The notes beneath the pieces were generated by a model. It did not search any database. It saw only the letters and a program-made list of their open reading frames with translations, and was not told where the DNA came from. DNA of 64,000 bases from positions 34,752 through 98,751 of the forward strand of contig CACBGU010000003.1 in NCBI GenBank assembly GCA_902538885.1. The letters are read 5' to 3'. A program made the position numbers and the translations under genes. Shown here in pieces: positions 41,713 to 51,585 of the stretch. Every line of letters begins with the position of its first letter. Within the stretch, counting starts at the first letter, position 1. This DNA comes from an uncultured Pelagibacteraceae bacterium. Its GTDB lineage: Bacteria; Pseudomonadota; Alphaproteobacteria; Pelagibacterales; Pelagibacteraceae.

Positions 41713-42987
41713 TTAAAAATTATTCTTCCTGAATTCGATTTGATTCTCTAAGGCCTTTTTTAAAAAATTGGTTTGAATTTTTTTCTCAAAAATTTCCTTA
41801 TAACTAAAATCTCCAATTATATCTGCATAGTTTATCCAATTATTTATAATCAAAATATCGGAAAGGTTTATACCTTTTACATATTTGCCCCAAACTTTTT
41901 TATCATTATCATTTCTTTTAGGAACTCTTTCATCGATTAACTTTTCTTTTGTTGACCATTTTTCATTATATTTCATGACTTGTTCTCCATCAAAATTTAT
42001 TTTTTCATATTCAGGATATAATTGATAAAATTCTGAACAACCATGTTTAATTATAATTTTAAACCTACTTAAGTTTGCAATTTTAATTTCCTGATTGATT
42101 ACTTCTAGAATATTTTTTGCCTCTTCTATCCCTGTACAATAAATATATCCCTTGTAATTTCCTTTAATTTGATTTCTGGTCTCGACCATACATTTTCTCA
42201 TATTATTTTTTGTTAAACTGATATTATCGAAAATAAAATATAACTTAATTAAATCTATAACAGTAAATAAATTTATTTGTATTTTGTAACAACCGAAGCA
42301 GAATTTTGGTATAATATTAAACTCATTAAACACTTTAAAATGTCTTAAACAATTTAAGTTGTTAGAATTTTTTCTAAAAATTTGAGTTTCATTAAAAATC
42401 AAATCATTTTTAAAATTTTCAATTAGATTATTACATAAATATAAAATTTCCTTAATATTTTTTGAATCAAAATAATTTTTTATATTAAGTTTCTTAATTT
42501 CCGAATTAATTCTGTAATTTAAGTTAATTATACTTTCATTATTGTTATATTTTGGCTGTATTAAATTTAATATATTAATTAAATGTTTTTGTGCATTAAG
42601 ATCGTTTTTATCTAATTTAAAAGCTATTTCAAAATTTTCTGCTGCTTTTTCAAACATACCTATTTCAAAGTACGAAATAGCAAGATTATTATAAGCTAAA
42701 CTAAAGTTTGGATTATCTTGGATTGAAAACTTATAAAAATTTATAGATTTAGTTATTTTTCCTAATTTAAAAAAAATTACACCAATATTTGTGAATAGTT
42801 TAAATTTATTTATTTTTATTTGAAAATTATTTTCATAAATATCAATTTGTTTTTTCCAAAATTCAAAATTTAAATATATTTTTTCTTCAGAGATAAATTT
42901 AAGCTTTTTTGTTACTTTCTCAAAATTTTTGTTATTTAAATCATTTATGATTTCCTGAATATTTTTAGCATTATGTATTTCGTTCAT
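41713..42987 (-). CDS. TPR protein with uncharacterised Cys-containing C-terminal region
   Basis: TPRs (NFSLAYNNLAISYFEIGMFEKAAENFEIAFKLDKNDLNAQ) followed by IPKFCFGCYKIQ ... RKCMVETR ... GYIYCTG ... IIKHGCSEF. Confidence 0.65.
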   Translation of the reverse strand: MNEIHNAKNIQEIINDLNNKNFEKVTKKLKFISEEKIYLNFEFWKKQIDIYENNFQIKINKFKLFTNIGVIFFKLGKITKSINFYKFSIQDNPNFSLAYNNLAISYFEIGMFEKAAENFEIAFKLDKNDLNAQKHLINILNLIQPKYNNNESIINLNYRINSEIKKLNIKNYFDSKNIKEILYLCNNLIENFKNDLIFNETQIFRKNSNNLNCLRHFKVFNEFNIIPKFCFGCYKIQINLFTVIDLIKLYFIFDNISLTKNNMRKCMVETRNQIKGNYKGYIYCTGIEEAKNILEVINQEIKIANLSRFKIIIKHGCSEFYQLYPEYEKINFDGEQVMKYNEKWSTKEKLIDERVPKRNDNDKKVWGKYVKGINLSDILIINNWINYADIIGDFSYKEIFEKKIQTNFLKKALENQIEFRKNNF

Positions 42988-43147
42988 TAAAATTATATTA
43001 ATTTATTTTAGCATTTTGTCTTTAATTTTACTCTATAAAGCTATTTACATCTTAAGATATGATATCACTAATTATTTGTAATATTTTTCATCAATTTAAT
43101 TATTGCTTACAATTTAAAAACTAGTTATCTATATTATTTAATTAAAA

Positions 43148-43222
43148 GCGGGCATAGCTCAGTGGTAGAGCGTCTCGTTGCCAACGAGAAGGTCGAGGGT
43201 TCGACCCCCTTTGCCCGCTCCA
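43148..43222 (+). tRNA. tRNA-Gly(GCC), CCA encoded
   Basis: Cloverleaf by eye: GCGGGCA/TGCCCGC acceptor, GCTC-AGTGGTA-GAGC D-arm, TCTCG-TTGCCAA-CGAGA anticodon arm (GCC), TTCGACC T-loop, T+CCA 3' end. Confidence 0.97.
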
Positions 43223-43229
43223 AAAAATA

Positions 43230-44144
43230 GTGATTAAATCAGATTATTTAACTTTCATTTTTCAAAAATATTTAAAAAAAAAAGATATTAGAGAGTTAAA
43301 AAATAATTTTTTTTATTATTTCATTTTTAGAATTGTTAGAAATTTTTTATCTAGAGATTTAATTATTCAAATATATGATTTTAAAGTCTATGGAAGTATT
43401 AAAAAAAATAAAACTTCACATTTTTTACTAAAAAAATGTGAGTTTGGTGATTATCATGAATTAAGTATAATCAAGAAATTCTCCAAGAATAAAAAAATAT
43501 TATTTATTGATTGTGGATGCAATTATGGATTTTATTCTCTTTATACAGCTTCTTTATCTGAAAAAAATAAAATCATATCTATTGAAGCATCAAAAAATAC
43601 TTCAGGTGAATTTTTTAAAAACTTAAATTTAAACAACTTTAAAAATGTTGATTTTTATAATAATGCAGTATCAAATTCTAGTGGTGAAAATATTTCATTC
43701 AATGAAAGTACAAACGATTGGGAGAGCTCTCAAACACACAGTAGTTTTAAATTAAGCAGTAAATTAAAAATTAAATCAATTAGAATTGATAGTTTATTAG
43801 AGAATTATTTTTTAAAAGAATATCTTGTAATTATTAAGTTAGATATAGAAGGCAATGAAGTTAATGCTATTAAAGGTGCCTTAGAAACAATAAACAAATC
43901 AAAACCTCTTATTATAATAGAGTTTTCAAAATATATTTTTGAAAATATGGACAATATTTACTATTTAAAAGAATTTTTAATTAAATATGATTATTCTATT
44001 TATGATACTAATTATAAAAAAAAAAATATTGAAGATATTTTAAGTATGTTAAAAAACTTAAAAAAAAGATACAAAACAATTGGCAATTTTTATTTAATTA
44101 AAAATAATTCAAATAACTTAAAAATTTTTCTTTCTAATGAGTGA
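43230..44144 (+). CDS. FkbM family methyltransferase
   Basis: ILFIDCGCNYGFYSLYTA, ISIEASKNTSGEFFKNLNLN, IKLDIEGNEVNAIKGA. Confidence 0.88.
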   Translation: MIKSDYLTFIFQKYLKKKDIRELKNNFFYYFIFRIVRNFLSRDLIIQIYDFKVYGSIKKNKTSHFLLKKCEFGDYHELSIIKKFSKNKKILFIDCGCNYGFYSLYTASLSEKNKIISIEASKNTSGEFFKNLNLNNFKNVDFYNNAVSNSSGENISFNESTNDWESSQTHSSFKLSSKLKIKSIRIDSLLENYFLKEYLVIIKLDIEGNEVNAIKGALETINKSKPLIIIEFSKYIFENMDNIYYLKEFLIKYDYSIYDTNYKKKNIEDILSMLKNLKKRYKTIGNFYLIKNNSNNLKIFLSNE

Positions 44145-44481
44145 TCTAGTAAATAAAAAGTGTGTTCCTTGTGAAGGCAATATTCCTCCATTTAATGCGG
44201 AGGAGATACATAAATATCTTAAAAAAGTTGATGGTTGGGAAGTTTTAGAAGATAAAATTGATGGTTTTCATTTAATAAAAAGTTTTAAATTTGATAACTT
44301 TTTAAAAAGTCAGGAATTTGTAAATAAAGTTGGAGAAATAGCTGAGTCCGAAGGTCATCACCCTGACCTATGGTTTGGATGGGGTTATGCTAGAATTAAA
44401 ATATTCACACATGCAATTAAAGGTCTAGCAGAAAGTGATTTTATTCTTGCCGCAAAAATAGATCAAATACCTAATGCCTAA
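44137..44481 (+). CDS. phhB: 4a-hydroxytetrahydrobiopterin dehydratase
   Basis: SFKFDNFLKSQEFVNKVGEIAESEGHHPDLWFGWGYARIKIFTHAIKGL. Confidence 0.93.
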   Translation: MSDLVNKKCVPCEGNIPPFNAEEIHKYLKKVDGWEVLEDKIDGFHLIKSFKFDNFLKSQEFVNKVGEIAESEGHHPDLWFGWGYARIKIFTHAIKGLAESDFILAAKIDQIPNA

Positions 44482-46009
44482 AGTGTCTTGTATTTGAGAA
44501 AAGAAGCACGGTATCTGTTTCATTTGCAAAGTTAATTATTTCTTTATCTCTTATTGATCCAGAGGGCTGAACTACTGCTCTAACACCAGATTGGACTAAT
44601 TTTTCAATACCATCTACAAAAGGAAAGAATGCATCAGAGGCAGCAACTAAATTATCATTCTGAAGATTAAATTTTTTCATTTTATTTATTGCTATTCGAC
44701 AACTATCTAATCTGCTTGGTTGACCAGAACCAATACCAACAGTTGTTTCGTTTGATGCTAAGACTATTGCGTTTGATTTGACATACCTGCATACATTGAA
44801 AGCAAAAATAAGATCTTTAAGTTGTTTTGATGTTGGTTTTCGTTTTGAAACAATTTTAAAATTTTTAGTTGAAAATAAATTTAAGTCCTCTGATTGTATC
44901 ATTATATTTTGGTTGAATGATACAAATTTAAGAAGTTCTTCAGATGAGTAATTTGTTCCATCAATTAGTCTTAAGTTTTTTTTAGCTTTTAATATTTTGA
45001 TAGCACTACTTTCAAATCCATTTGCGATAATCACTTCTAAAAATAATTTATTTAGTTCTAAAGCTAAATTTTTAGTAATTTTAAAATTACAAGAAACTAT
45101 TCCACCAAAAGCACTTATGGGATCACAAGAAAGAGCAGATTTATAGCTTTCTAAATGATCATTTTTAGTAGAAACACCACATGGGTTTGCATGTTTAACT
45201 ATGACTGTTCCTTTACCTTTTGGTAAAGATCTTGAAATAGTTAAAGCGCTAAATATATCATTATAATTGTTGTAACTAAGTTGTTTTCCATGAATTTGTT
45301 TTAAATTTGTATTCAAATTACTCGAATAAATTGCACTTAGTTGATGAGGATTTTCTCCATATCTAAGTTGTTCTTTAAGATTTCCATGCAAAATTTTTTT
45401 CTTAGGGAAAATAGTATTTGTTTTTTTATTAAAATAGTCAGAAATAACGGAGTCATAATAAGCTGTTTCAGTAAAAGCTATCCTTGATAGCTTTTCCCTA
45501 AAACTTAAGGAAGTAGATCCTTTGAACTTTTTTAATTCTTCAATTAATTCCTCATACTGATCTGAAGAAGTTATTACAGTCACATCATTATAGTTTTTAG
45601 CTGCAGACCTAACCATTGTGGGACCACCTACATCAATATTTTCTATAATTTTTTTATGGTCTTTTGTTTTTTTAAGAGTGTTCTCAAATGGATAAAAATT
45701 AACTATGACTAAATCAATATTCTCAAAACCATTATCTTTTAAATCTTTTAAGTGAGATTTTTTCTCTCTCTTATTTAAAATTCCCGCATGGATTTTTGGA
45801 TGAAGAGTTTTTACTCTACCCTCCAAAATCTCAGGTGAATTGGTAAAATCAGACACTTCTAAACAATTAAATTTTAATCTTTTAATTTCTTTATAAGTAC
45901 CACCCGAGCTAATGATTTTAATTTTGTTTTTTTTTAAAATATTTAATAATGGTTTTAAGTTATTTTTATCAGATACAGAAATGAGAGCTGTTTTGATTTT
46001 TTTCTTCAT
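44471..46009 (-). CDS. purH: Bifunctional AICAR formyltransferase/IMP cyclohydrolase
   Basis: ALISVSDKNNLKPL, GRVKTLHPKIHAGIL, LRYGENPHQLSA, KHANPCGVS, ASDAFFPF. Confidence 0.97.
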   Translation of the reverse strand: MKKKIKTALISVSDKNNLKPLLNILKKNKIKIISSGGTYKEIKRLKFNCLEVSDFTNSPEILEGRVKTLHPKIHAGILNKREKKSHLKDLKDNGFENIDLVIVNFYPFENTLKKTKDHKKIIENIDVGGPTMVRSAAKNYNDVTVITSSDQYEELIEELKKFKGSTSLSFREKLSRIAFTETAYYDSVISDYFNKKTNTIFPKKKILHGNLKEQLRYGENPHQLSAIYSSNLNTNLKQIHGKQLSYNNYNDIFSALTISRSLPKGKGTVIVKHANPCGVSTKNDHLESYKSALSCDPISAFGGIVSCNFKITKNLALELNKLFLEVIIANGFESSAIKILKAKKNLRLIDGTNYSSEELLKFVSFNQNIMIQSEDLNLFSTKNFKIVSKRKPTSKQLKDLIFAFNVCRYVKSNAIVLASNETTVGIGSGQPSRLDSCRIAINKMKKFNLQNDNLVAASDAFFPFVDGIEKLVQSGVRAVVQPSGSIRDKEIINFANETDTVLLFSNTRHFRH

Positions 46010-47634
46010 TATAATTTACTTATCTCCCACTTAATTATCTGTTCTTTTTCATTATTTATACCTGAGATAAAAATATTTTGGTTTTCTTTATATGAATTTT
46101 TATTACCGAAATATAAACCATTATCAATATCAATTTCAAAGTTATCACAACTAAATTTCCAACCTTCATCATCTAATTCAATTAGTATAGATTTATTATC
46201 TTGTGTTTTCATCACTTTTGAGTTTGGATCTAGATGAAATCTAATATCAAATTTAATTTCTCTATTTGAATTTTTTCTAAATAACTTATCATAGCCAATA
46301 AATTTCATTTGTTCTGGGTAGAACTCAATTTCTCTCTCATAAATGGTTCCAAATTTAATTAAATATCCATCATGTGTACCTGATATTTTCCAATAATTAT
46401 TTTCAAAAACTACATTTTTTTTTGATATTTTTAGTCCTTTATCAGTAATCAAATTTTGTTGATGCTTAACAAAATTACAAGAAGAATAATCCTCAATTGT
46501 TAAAGCACAATGAAGAGATGTGCTTCTTGATAATTTATTAAATTTATTATTTCTATCTGAGTAATAACCAGCATTTGAAATTAATTTTTTATCATTTGAA
46601 AAAATTTCAAATGATAAAGCTCCTGCTTGATAGTCGTTGGAAAAAGTTTTATTAGGACTAGAACCTATGTCAGCAGCGAGAATTATTTTTTTATTTTTAA
46701 GAATTGCATATCCACCAAGTTCATTAATTTGGTTTTTGAAAGTATAACCAAACCTTTTTAAATATTGATCAAATTCTTTATTTTCAGAGGAAAAATTACC
46801 ATTAAAAAAAATATCTTGCTTTATATTTTGCCAAACAAAAGCATAACTTGATCCTAAATAATAAATGGTCTCATCAATATACTCAGGAATTAAACTTTGA
46901 GATTCTTTAAACCACTCCCTAATAATTATAAAATATTTTAAATAAAATATAAGTTGTCGAATATTTCTTGATTTTGGAAAGCCTTGATTATCAATTGAGG
47001 ATTTAATAATATTTTTTAATAAATTCAATCCATTTAAAAGATATTGTTTTTCATTTTTGTAAGCTAATCCAGTTAAAATTATTGCAGCGCACCCAATCAA
47101 CTTATTTTCTACTTCTTTTGAGTTTTTGATTTCATTTAATAAATGATTAGTTTGTTTTTGAATCATATGATCAAAAGTAGATCTGTATGCTTGGTCGCTG
47201 TCCTCGTAAGTAAGTTGATGATTTGATAACCATGAAATAATTCTTTTTGCTGTCAAATCAAACTCCCAGCTTTTTTTTTGAAATTTATTGTTATTTGAAA
47301 TCCAATTTTTAATGACAGTTTGTGTAGTTTTTTTTGAGGATTTTAAATCTAAGCTGAAAAACCAAAAAAAATTATTTAATTTTTCGTAATCTTTAGGATT
47401 TAAATTATTTTGCCAAATTGACTCAATAGCAAAATCTTCAATTTTATATTTTTTATTTTGATATTTAATTATAGATGAAAGTAAGTGAGGACTAGGTTTG
47501 TATTCAAAACTATTTTCAAAAGTTTTTGATATTTTTTTTTCGTAAAAATTTGAATTTTGATAAATTGATTTAAAGCTATCTTTTACATTAAAATAAAATT
47601 GACCTAAAATGCCTAAGGAACTTGTGTTAATCAT
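46009..47634 (-). CDS. Heparinase II/III family protein
   Basis: ADIGSSPNKTFSNDYQAGALSFEIFSNDKKLISNAGYYSD...RSTSLHCALTIEDYSS; beside purH/rpe. Confidence 0.82.
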   Translation of the reverse strand: MINTSSLGILGQFYFNVKDSFKSIYQNSNFYEKKISKTFENSFEYKPSPHLLSSIIKYQNKKYKIEDFAIESIWQNNLNPKDYEKLNNFFWFFSLDLKSSKKTTQTVIKNWISNNNKFQKKSWEFDLTAKRIISWLSNHQLTYEDSDQAYRSTFDHMIQKQTNHLLNEIKNSKEVENKLIGCAAIILTGLAYKNEKQYLLNGLNLLKNIIKSSIDNQGFPKSRNIRQLIFYLKYFIIIREWFKESQSLIPEYIDETIYYLGSSYAFVWQNIKQDIFFNGNFSSENKEFDQYLKRFGYTFKNQINELGGYAILKNKKIILAADIGSSPNKTFSNDYQAGALSFEIFSNDKKLISNAGYYSDRNNKFNKLSRSTSLHCALTIEDYSSCNFVKHQQNLITDKGLKISKKNVVFENNYWKISGTHDGYLIKFGTIYEREIEFYPEQMKFIGYDKLFRKNSNREIKFDIRFHLDPNSKVMKTQDNKSILIELDDEGWKFSCDNFEIDIDNGLYFGNKNSYKENQNIFISGINNEKEQIIKWEISKL

Positions 47635-47638
47635 TAAC

Positions 47639-48298
47639 TTATTTTAATTTTAATAAATTAATATTTTTTTTAATATCTCCATCATTACTTTTGAATACCG
47701 TAGTACCAGATACAAGAATGTTAGCGCCGGCATCAATTGCACTTTTGCAGTTATCAAAATTGATTCCACCATCAATTTCAATGTCAAAATCTAACTTCTT
47801 TTGCTCTCTTATTTTTATTAATTCTTTAATTTTATCTAAAACTTCTGGCATAAATTTTTGCCCTCCAAATCCAGGATTTACACTCATAATTAGGACTAAA
47901 TCTATTTGATCTAATAAATCTAATATTAAATCAATTTTAGATTCAGGATTAAGCGAAACTCCAACTTTTTTATTTTTTTCTTTTATTTTTTTAATTGAAT
48001 TTTCTAAATTATCGGTTGCCTCAGGATGAATAGTAATAATATCTGCTCCTGCATCAGCATAAGCATCTATATATTTATGCACTGGTGATATCATCAAGTG
48101 TACATCAAATTTTAATGAACAATGCTTTCTAAGAGCTTTAATTACAGGAGGACCTATTGTTAAGTTAGGAACAAAATGACCATCCATTACATCTACATGA
48201 ATCATATCAGCCCCACCTGCTTCAAGTCTTTTTATTTCTGAGCCTAACTGACTGAAGTCAGCTGATAAAATTGATGGAGAAATTTGTATATTTTTCAT
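47639..48298 (-). CDS. rpe: Ribulose-phosphate 3-epimerase
   Basis: ISPSILSADFSQLG, HVDVMDGHFVPNLTIG, MSVNPGFGGQKFM, EIDGGIN. Confidence 0.97.
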   Translation of the reverse strand: MKNIQISPSILSADFSQLGSEIKRLEAGGADMIHVDVMDGHFVPNLTIGPPVIKALRKHCSLKFDVHLMISPVHKYIDAYADAGADIITIHPEATDNLENSIKKIKEKNKKVGVSLNPESKIDLILDLLDQIDLVLIMSVNPGFGGQKFMPEVLDKIKELIKIREQKKLDFDIEIDGGINFDNCKSAIDAGANILVSGTTVFKSNDGDIKKNINLLKLK

Positions 48299-48326
48299 TG
48301 ATTACTAGATTAACTAGTATCAATTT

Positions 48327-48683
48327 TTAAAATCTAAATGAATTAAAAAATTGATAAATTTGTCTAGAAATTTCACTCTCGAGAGGAAATGATAACATTC
48401 CCATGACTGAATAACCTAAGATCCAAGGCATCAGATAAAATCTGATCATGTAGAAAAACCAAGCAACATATAAAGGCACTAATGGCCCAATAATAAAAGA
48501 TGGAGTTATTGGTTTAAATAATTTTATTAAAGGATTGGTGTATTTTACAAATACTCTCATGAAAAAGAATTGAGAATCTTCTCTTTGAAAAATATTCATT
48601 GCCACCCTTCCAATCAGAGTCCACATTATTACTCCAAGTACATAATCTATAAAATAAACTAAAGGATGAAAATTTGCTGACAT
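48327..48683 (-). CDS. Small membrane protein, YggT-like
   Basis: Repeated hydrophobic segments; WTLIGRVAMNIF...VFVKYTNPLIKLFKPITP resembles YggT topology. Confidence 0.5.
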   Translation of the reverse strand: MSANFHPLVYFIDYVLGVIMWTLIGRVAMNIFQREDSQFFFMRVFVKYTNPLIKLFKPITPSFIIGPLVPLYVAWFFYMIRFYLMPWILGYSVMGMLSFPLESEISRQIYQFFNSFRF

Positions 48684-48715
48684 TCAAAATTTATATTGGA
48701 AAATGTATTGAAATA

Positions 48716-48741
48716 AAAGGGGCGAAATTAATCGCCCCTTT
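48716..48741. terminator. Rho-independent terminator downstream of the symporter operon
   Basis: AAAGGGGCGA-aattaa-TCGCCCCTTT hairpin with flanking A/T runs. Confidence 0.85.
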
Positions 48742-48751
48742 AAAAGATTAT

Positions 48752-50566
48752 TTAGTGTGATTTACCAAGAATTGTTTTACCACTTGGTACACGTACTTCA
48801 TCAACCATTTTTTGAGTAGCTTTATCTGGTTCTGCAGTCATTAAACTAACTACTACCATTAAAACTAAACTAACAGCTGATCCGAAGATACCAAATGTTA
48901 ACTGAGTAATTCCTAAGAATCCACTTCCACCAGTTCGTACCCAAACTAAGTACCAAGCACCGGCGATTAGACCTCCTAGCATACCAGCAATCGCACCTTG
49001 TCTATTAGCTCTCTTCCACCATACACCAAGTACAAGTGGGAAGAACAATCCAGACATCGCAAAATCAAAAGCCCATATAACCGAACCTAAGATTCCTTGA
49101 ATCTCCATTGCTGCAATAGTTGCTCCAGCAAAACCAATTACTACAAGTAATACCCTTGCAACAAGTAGTCGTTTTGCAGTTTCCGCTTTTGGATCAATGA
49201 TCTTATAGTAAACATCATGTGATATAGCGTTTGCAATCGCTAGAATCAAACCATCTGCAGTAGACATGGCAGCTGCCATACCTCCAGCAGCAACTAGACC
49301 TGAAATTACATAAGGTAATCCAGCTATCTCTGGTGTTGCTAATACAACGGCTTTACCACCCATGAAGAACTCATTTAATTCAACAGTTCCATTTCCGTTA
49401 AAGTCGCTGATAAACAATAGGTTTGCTTGGTTCCAGTTTTGGTACCAATCTATCGCTTCCACTTCTGCAAATGTCTTACCGATAATACCAGTTGGTAAAT
49501 TCGGGTCGATCAATGATAACTTAGATAATGTAGCTAACATTGGAGCAGAAGAGTAAAGTAGGAAGATAAAGAATAATGACCAACCTACTGATTTTCTAGC
49601 TGCTTTTACACTTGGAGTAGTAAAGTATCTCATCATCACGTGCGGTAATGAAGCTGTTCCCATCATCATCGCTAATGCTAATGAAATAAATGCCCAAGGT
49701 GTAGCGTTAACTGCAGAGTGAGCTTTAGTTATTCCTGCTAAGCCTTTAGGTACGTTTGCTAGATCCGCAGCAGAATTTTTAACAAATCCATACTGTTGTT
49801 CTAACTCAGCAATTCTAGCTACTTCATCAGCTAACATAAAGTGAGGAAAGAAACCTGCGCCTATTTTGTTACTGATCCAGAATACTGGAAGTAAGTAAGC
49901 TATAATTAGTACGATATATTGTGCAACCTGTGTCCAAGTTACCCCTCTCATACCACCTAACATCGAACATAATAAGATACTTATTAGTCCAATATAAACT
50001 GCGTATTGGAATGGGATATCTAGTGCAACAGATGCAATAGTACCTGTAGCGTTAATTTGTGCAGTCACATAAGTAAATGAAGCAACAGTTAAAACTACCA
50101 CTGCGCTAAATCTAGCTAAATTACCACCGTATCTAGTACCTATAAAATCTGGAACTGTATAACAGCCAAATTTTCTTAAGTATGGTGCTAATAAAGATGC
50201 AACAAGCACGTAACCACCAGTCCAACCTACAAGTAGCGCCATATATCCGTAACCTTTAAAGTAAATACCACCTGCCATTGCAACGAATGAAGCACCAGAC
50301 ATCCAGTCTGCTGCAGTCGCCATTCCGTTGAAGACTGTTGGTACTTGCCTTCCAGCTACGTAATACGCATCTGCTTGGGCTGTACGTGATAGGTAACCAA
50401 TTAATGCATAGATGAATACAGTAAATGCAACGAAAGCAATACCTATTGCTTTTGCAGACATACCCATCTGTTCAGCAATTGCCATGATGATTATGAAACC
50501 TATAAATCCTCCTGTATAGATCCCGTAAACTCTAGGCAAGTTGTCTATAAAATTACCTTTAATCAT
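48752..50566 (-). CDS. Sodium:solute symporter (SSS family, ActP/VC_2705-like)
   Basis: Multiple TMs; AATADWMSGASFVAMAGGIYFKGYGYMALLVGWTGGYVLVASLLAPYLRKFG; MSTADGLILAIANAISHD. Confidence 0.9.
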   Translation of the reverse strand: MIKGNFIDNLPRVYGIYTGGFIGFIIIMAIAEQMGMSAKAIGIAFVAFTVFIYALIGYLSRTAQADAYYVAGRQVPTVFNGMATAADWMSGASFVAMAGGIYFKGYGYMALLVGWTGGYVLVASLLAPYLRKFGCYTVPDFIGTRYGGNLARFSAVVVLTVASFTYVTAQINATGTIASVALDIPFQYAVYIGLISILLCSMLGGMRGVTWTQVAQYIVLIIAYLLPVFWISNKIGAGFFPHFMLADEVARIAELEQQYGFVKNSAADLANVPKGLAGITKAHSAVNATPWAFISLALAMMMGTASLPHVMMRYFTTPSVKAARKSVGWSLFFIFLLYSSAPMLATLSKLSLIDPNLPTGIIGKTFAEVEAIDWYQNWNQANLLFISDFNGNGTVELNEFFMGGKAVVLATPEIAGLPYVISGLVAAGGMAAAMSTADGLILAIANAISHDVYYKIIDPKAETAKRLLVARVLLVVIGFAGATIAAMEIQGILGSVIWAFDFAMSGLFFPLVLGVWWKRANRQGAIAGMLGGLIAGAWYLVWVRTGGSGFLGITQLTFGIFGSAVSLVLMVVVSLMTAEPDKATQKMVDEVRVPSGKTILGKSH

Positions 50567-50826
50567 TAGTCGTCCTCTCTTTCGCTAAAGCCGAACTCTT
50601 CATCGATTTTTTCTTGCCTATTCGCAAACCAGAAAATTAGGATTACGAAAGCGCCAAGAGATCCCTGACATGTAAACCAATATGTCCATGGATAACCGAA
50701 AGGTCCTGTGACCTCGTTCATTTCAGCTCCAAAGAGAAAGATGCCAATTGAGAAAACAAACCAAATTGCCAATGTTATAAATAACAATGACCTAGTTTTT
50801 TCCCAGTGTTTTTGTTGATTTGACAT
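50566..50826 (-). CDS. DUF4212 small subunit of the sodium/solute symporter
   Basis: KHWEKTRSLLFITLAIWFVFSIGIFLFGAEMNE..GYPWTYWFTCQGSLGAFVILIFWFANRQEKIDEEFG; start overlaps symporter start region (ATGA). Confidence 0.88.
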   Translation of the reverse strand: MSNQQKHWEKTRSLLFITLAIWFVFSIGIFLFGAEMNEVTGPFGYPWTYWFTCQGSLGAFVILIFWFANRQEKIDEEFGFSEREDD

Positions 50827-50880
50827 TTATACCTCTCTATTTAGTTATAACTGGGTAAAACCATAACCATTATGAGAGGT
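50827..50880 (-). promoter_or_regulatory. Structured 5' leader with potential Shine-Dalgarno sequestration
   Basis: Minus strand ACCTCTC-...-GAGAGGTATAAATG: SD GAGAGG immediately upstream of the ATG at 50826 is complementary to ACCTCTC at 50880-50874, with an inner GTTATGG/CC..ATAAC pairing. Confidence 0.5.
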
Positions 50881-50961
50881 TTGAAAACCCTTAAAATTGA
50901 TCATATTAGGTACTTATTTACTTACTTTTTTAAGATATAATTGGCGCAGTCAATAAAAATC

Positions 50962-51585
50962 ATGGCAAAATACAAATTAACTTGGAGAGATTTAAAACTT
51001 GAAGATTTAAAAACATATTTGTTCGCTATGTTTAAGGTGTTCATTCCAAAGAAAAAAATTAAAAATTTAGATGAATTAGAACGCTTTATTCAAACTAAAT
51101 CTGCTTGGGTCACTCAAGTTACTTTATATAATTATTTAAAAACTCGTATGGGAACAAGATATGTTCTTCATTTTGATAATGATGTGTTTATGTCCTCTGT
51201 TAATCTTGCGAAATGGAATATCTATTCCGTCTCATTACAAGATTTAACATTTTATACATTTTCAAATTTAAAAGTAAATTTTAATTTTCAAGATATAGAA
51301 AAAGCAAGAGAGATTTTTAATAAAATATTAGATGATGAGATCTCAAATAAGATGCCTTTAGATATTATAGAGGAAGCTAGAAAAAATTTTGATGAAAGAT
51401 TAGAGAAAATTAATTGGGATATTTATTATCAAGACTTGCCTTTTAATCCTAGTGCACTTTCATTATATAAGTGGGCTCCTATAGCTGAAGAATTAAAAAC
51501 TTTAGATCGGAAGATTGTTTTAAACTCTATGATTTTAAAGTGGGATGTTATTAAACAAGAGTTTAATGATTTAATTCAGTTTTAA
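50962..51585 (+). CDS. Conserved-looking hypothetical protein
   Basis: Long ORF; ATG at 50962 preferred to TTG 50941; no family recognised. Confidence 0.7.
   Translation: MAKYKLTWRDLKLEDLKTYLFAMFKVFIPKKKIKNLDELERFIQTKSAWVTQVTLYNYLKTRMGTRYVLHFDNDVFMSSVNLAKWNIYSVSLQDLTFYTFSNLKVNFNFQDIEKAREIFNKILDDEISNKMPLDIIEEARKNFDERLEKINWDIYYQDLPFNPSALSLYKWAPIAEELKTLDRKIVLNSMILKWDVIKQEFNDLIQF

Noticed and set aside
43148-43260. tRNA-Gly as an integration (att) site
   Set aside because: No integrase and no duplicate of the tRNA 3' end seen in the window.
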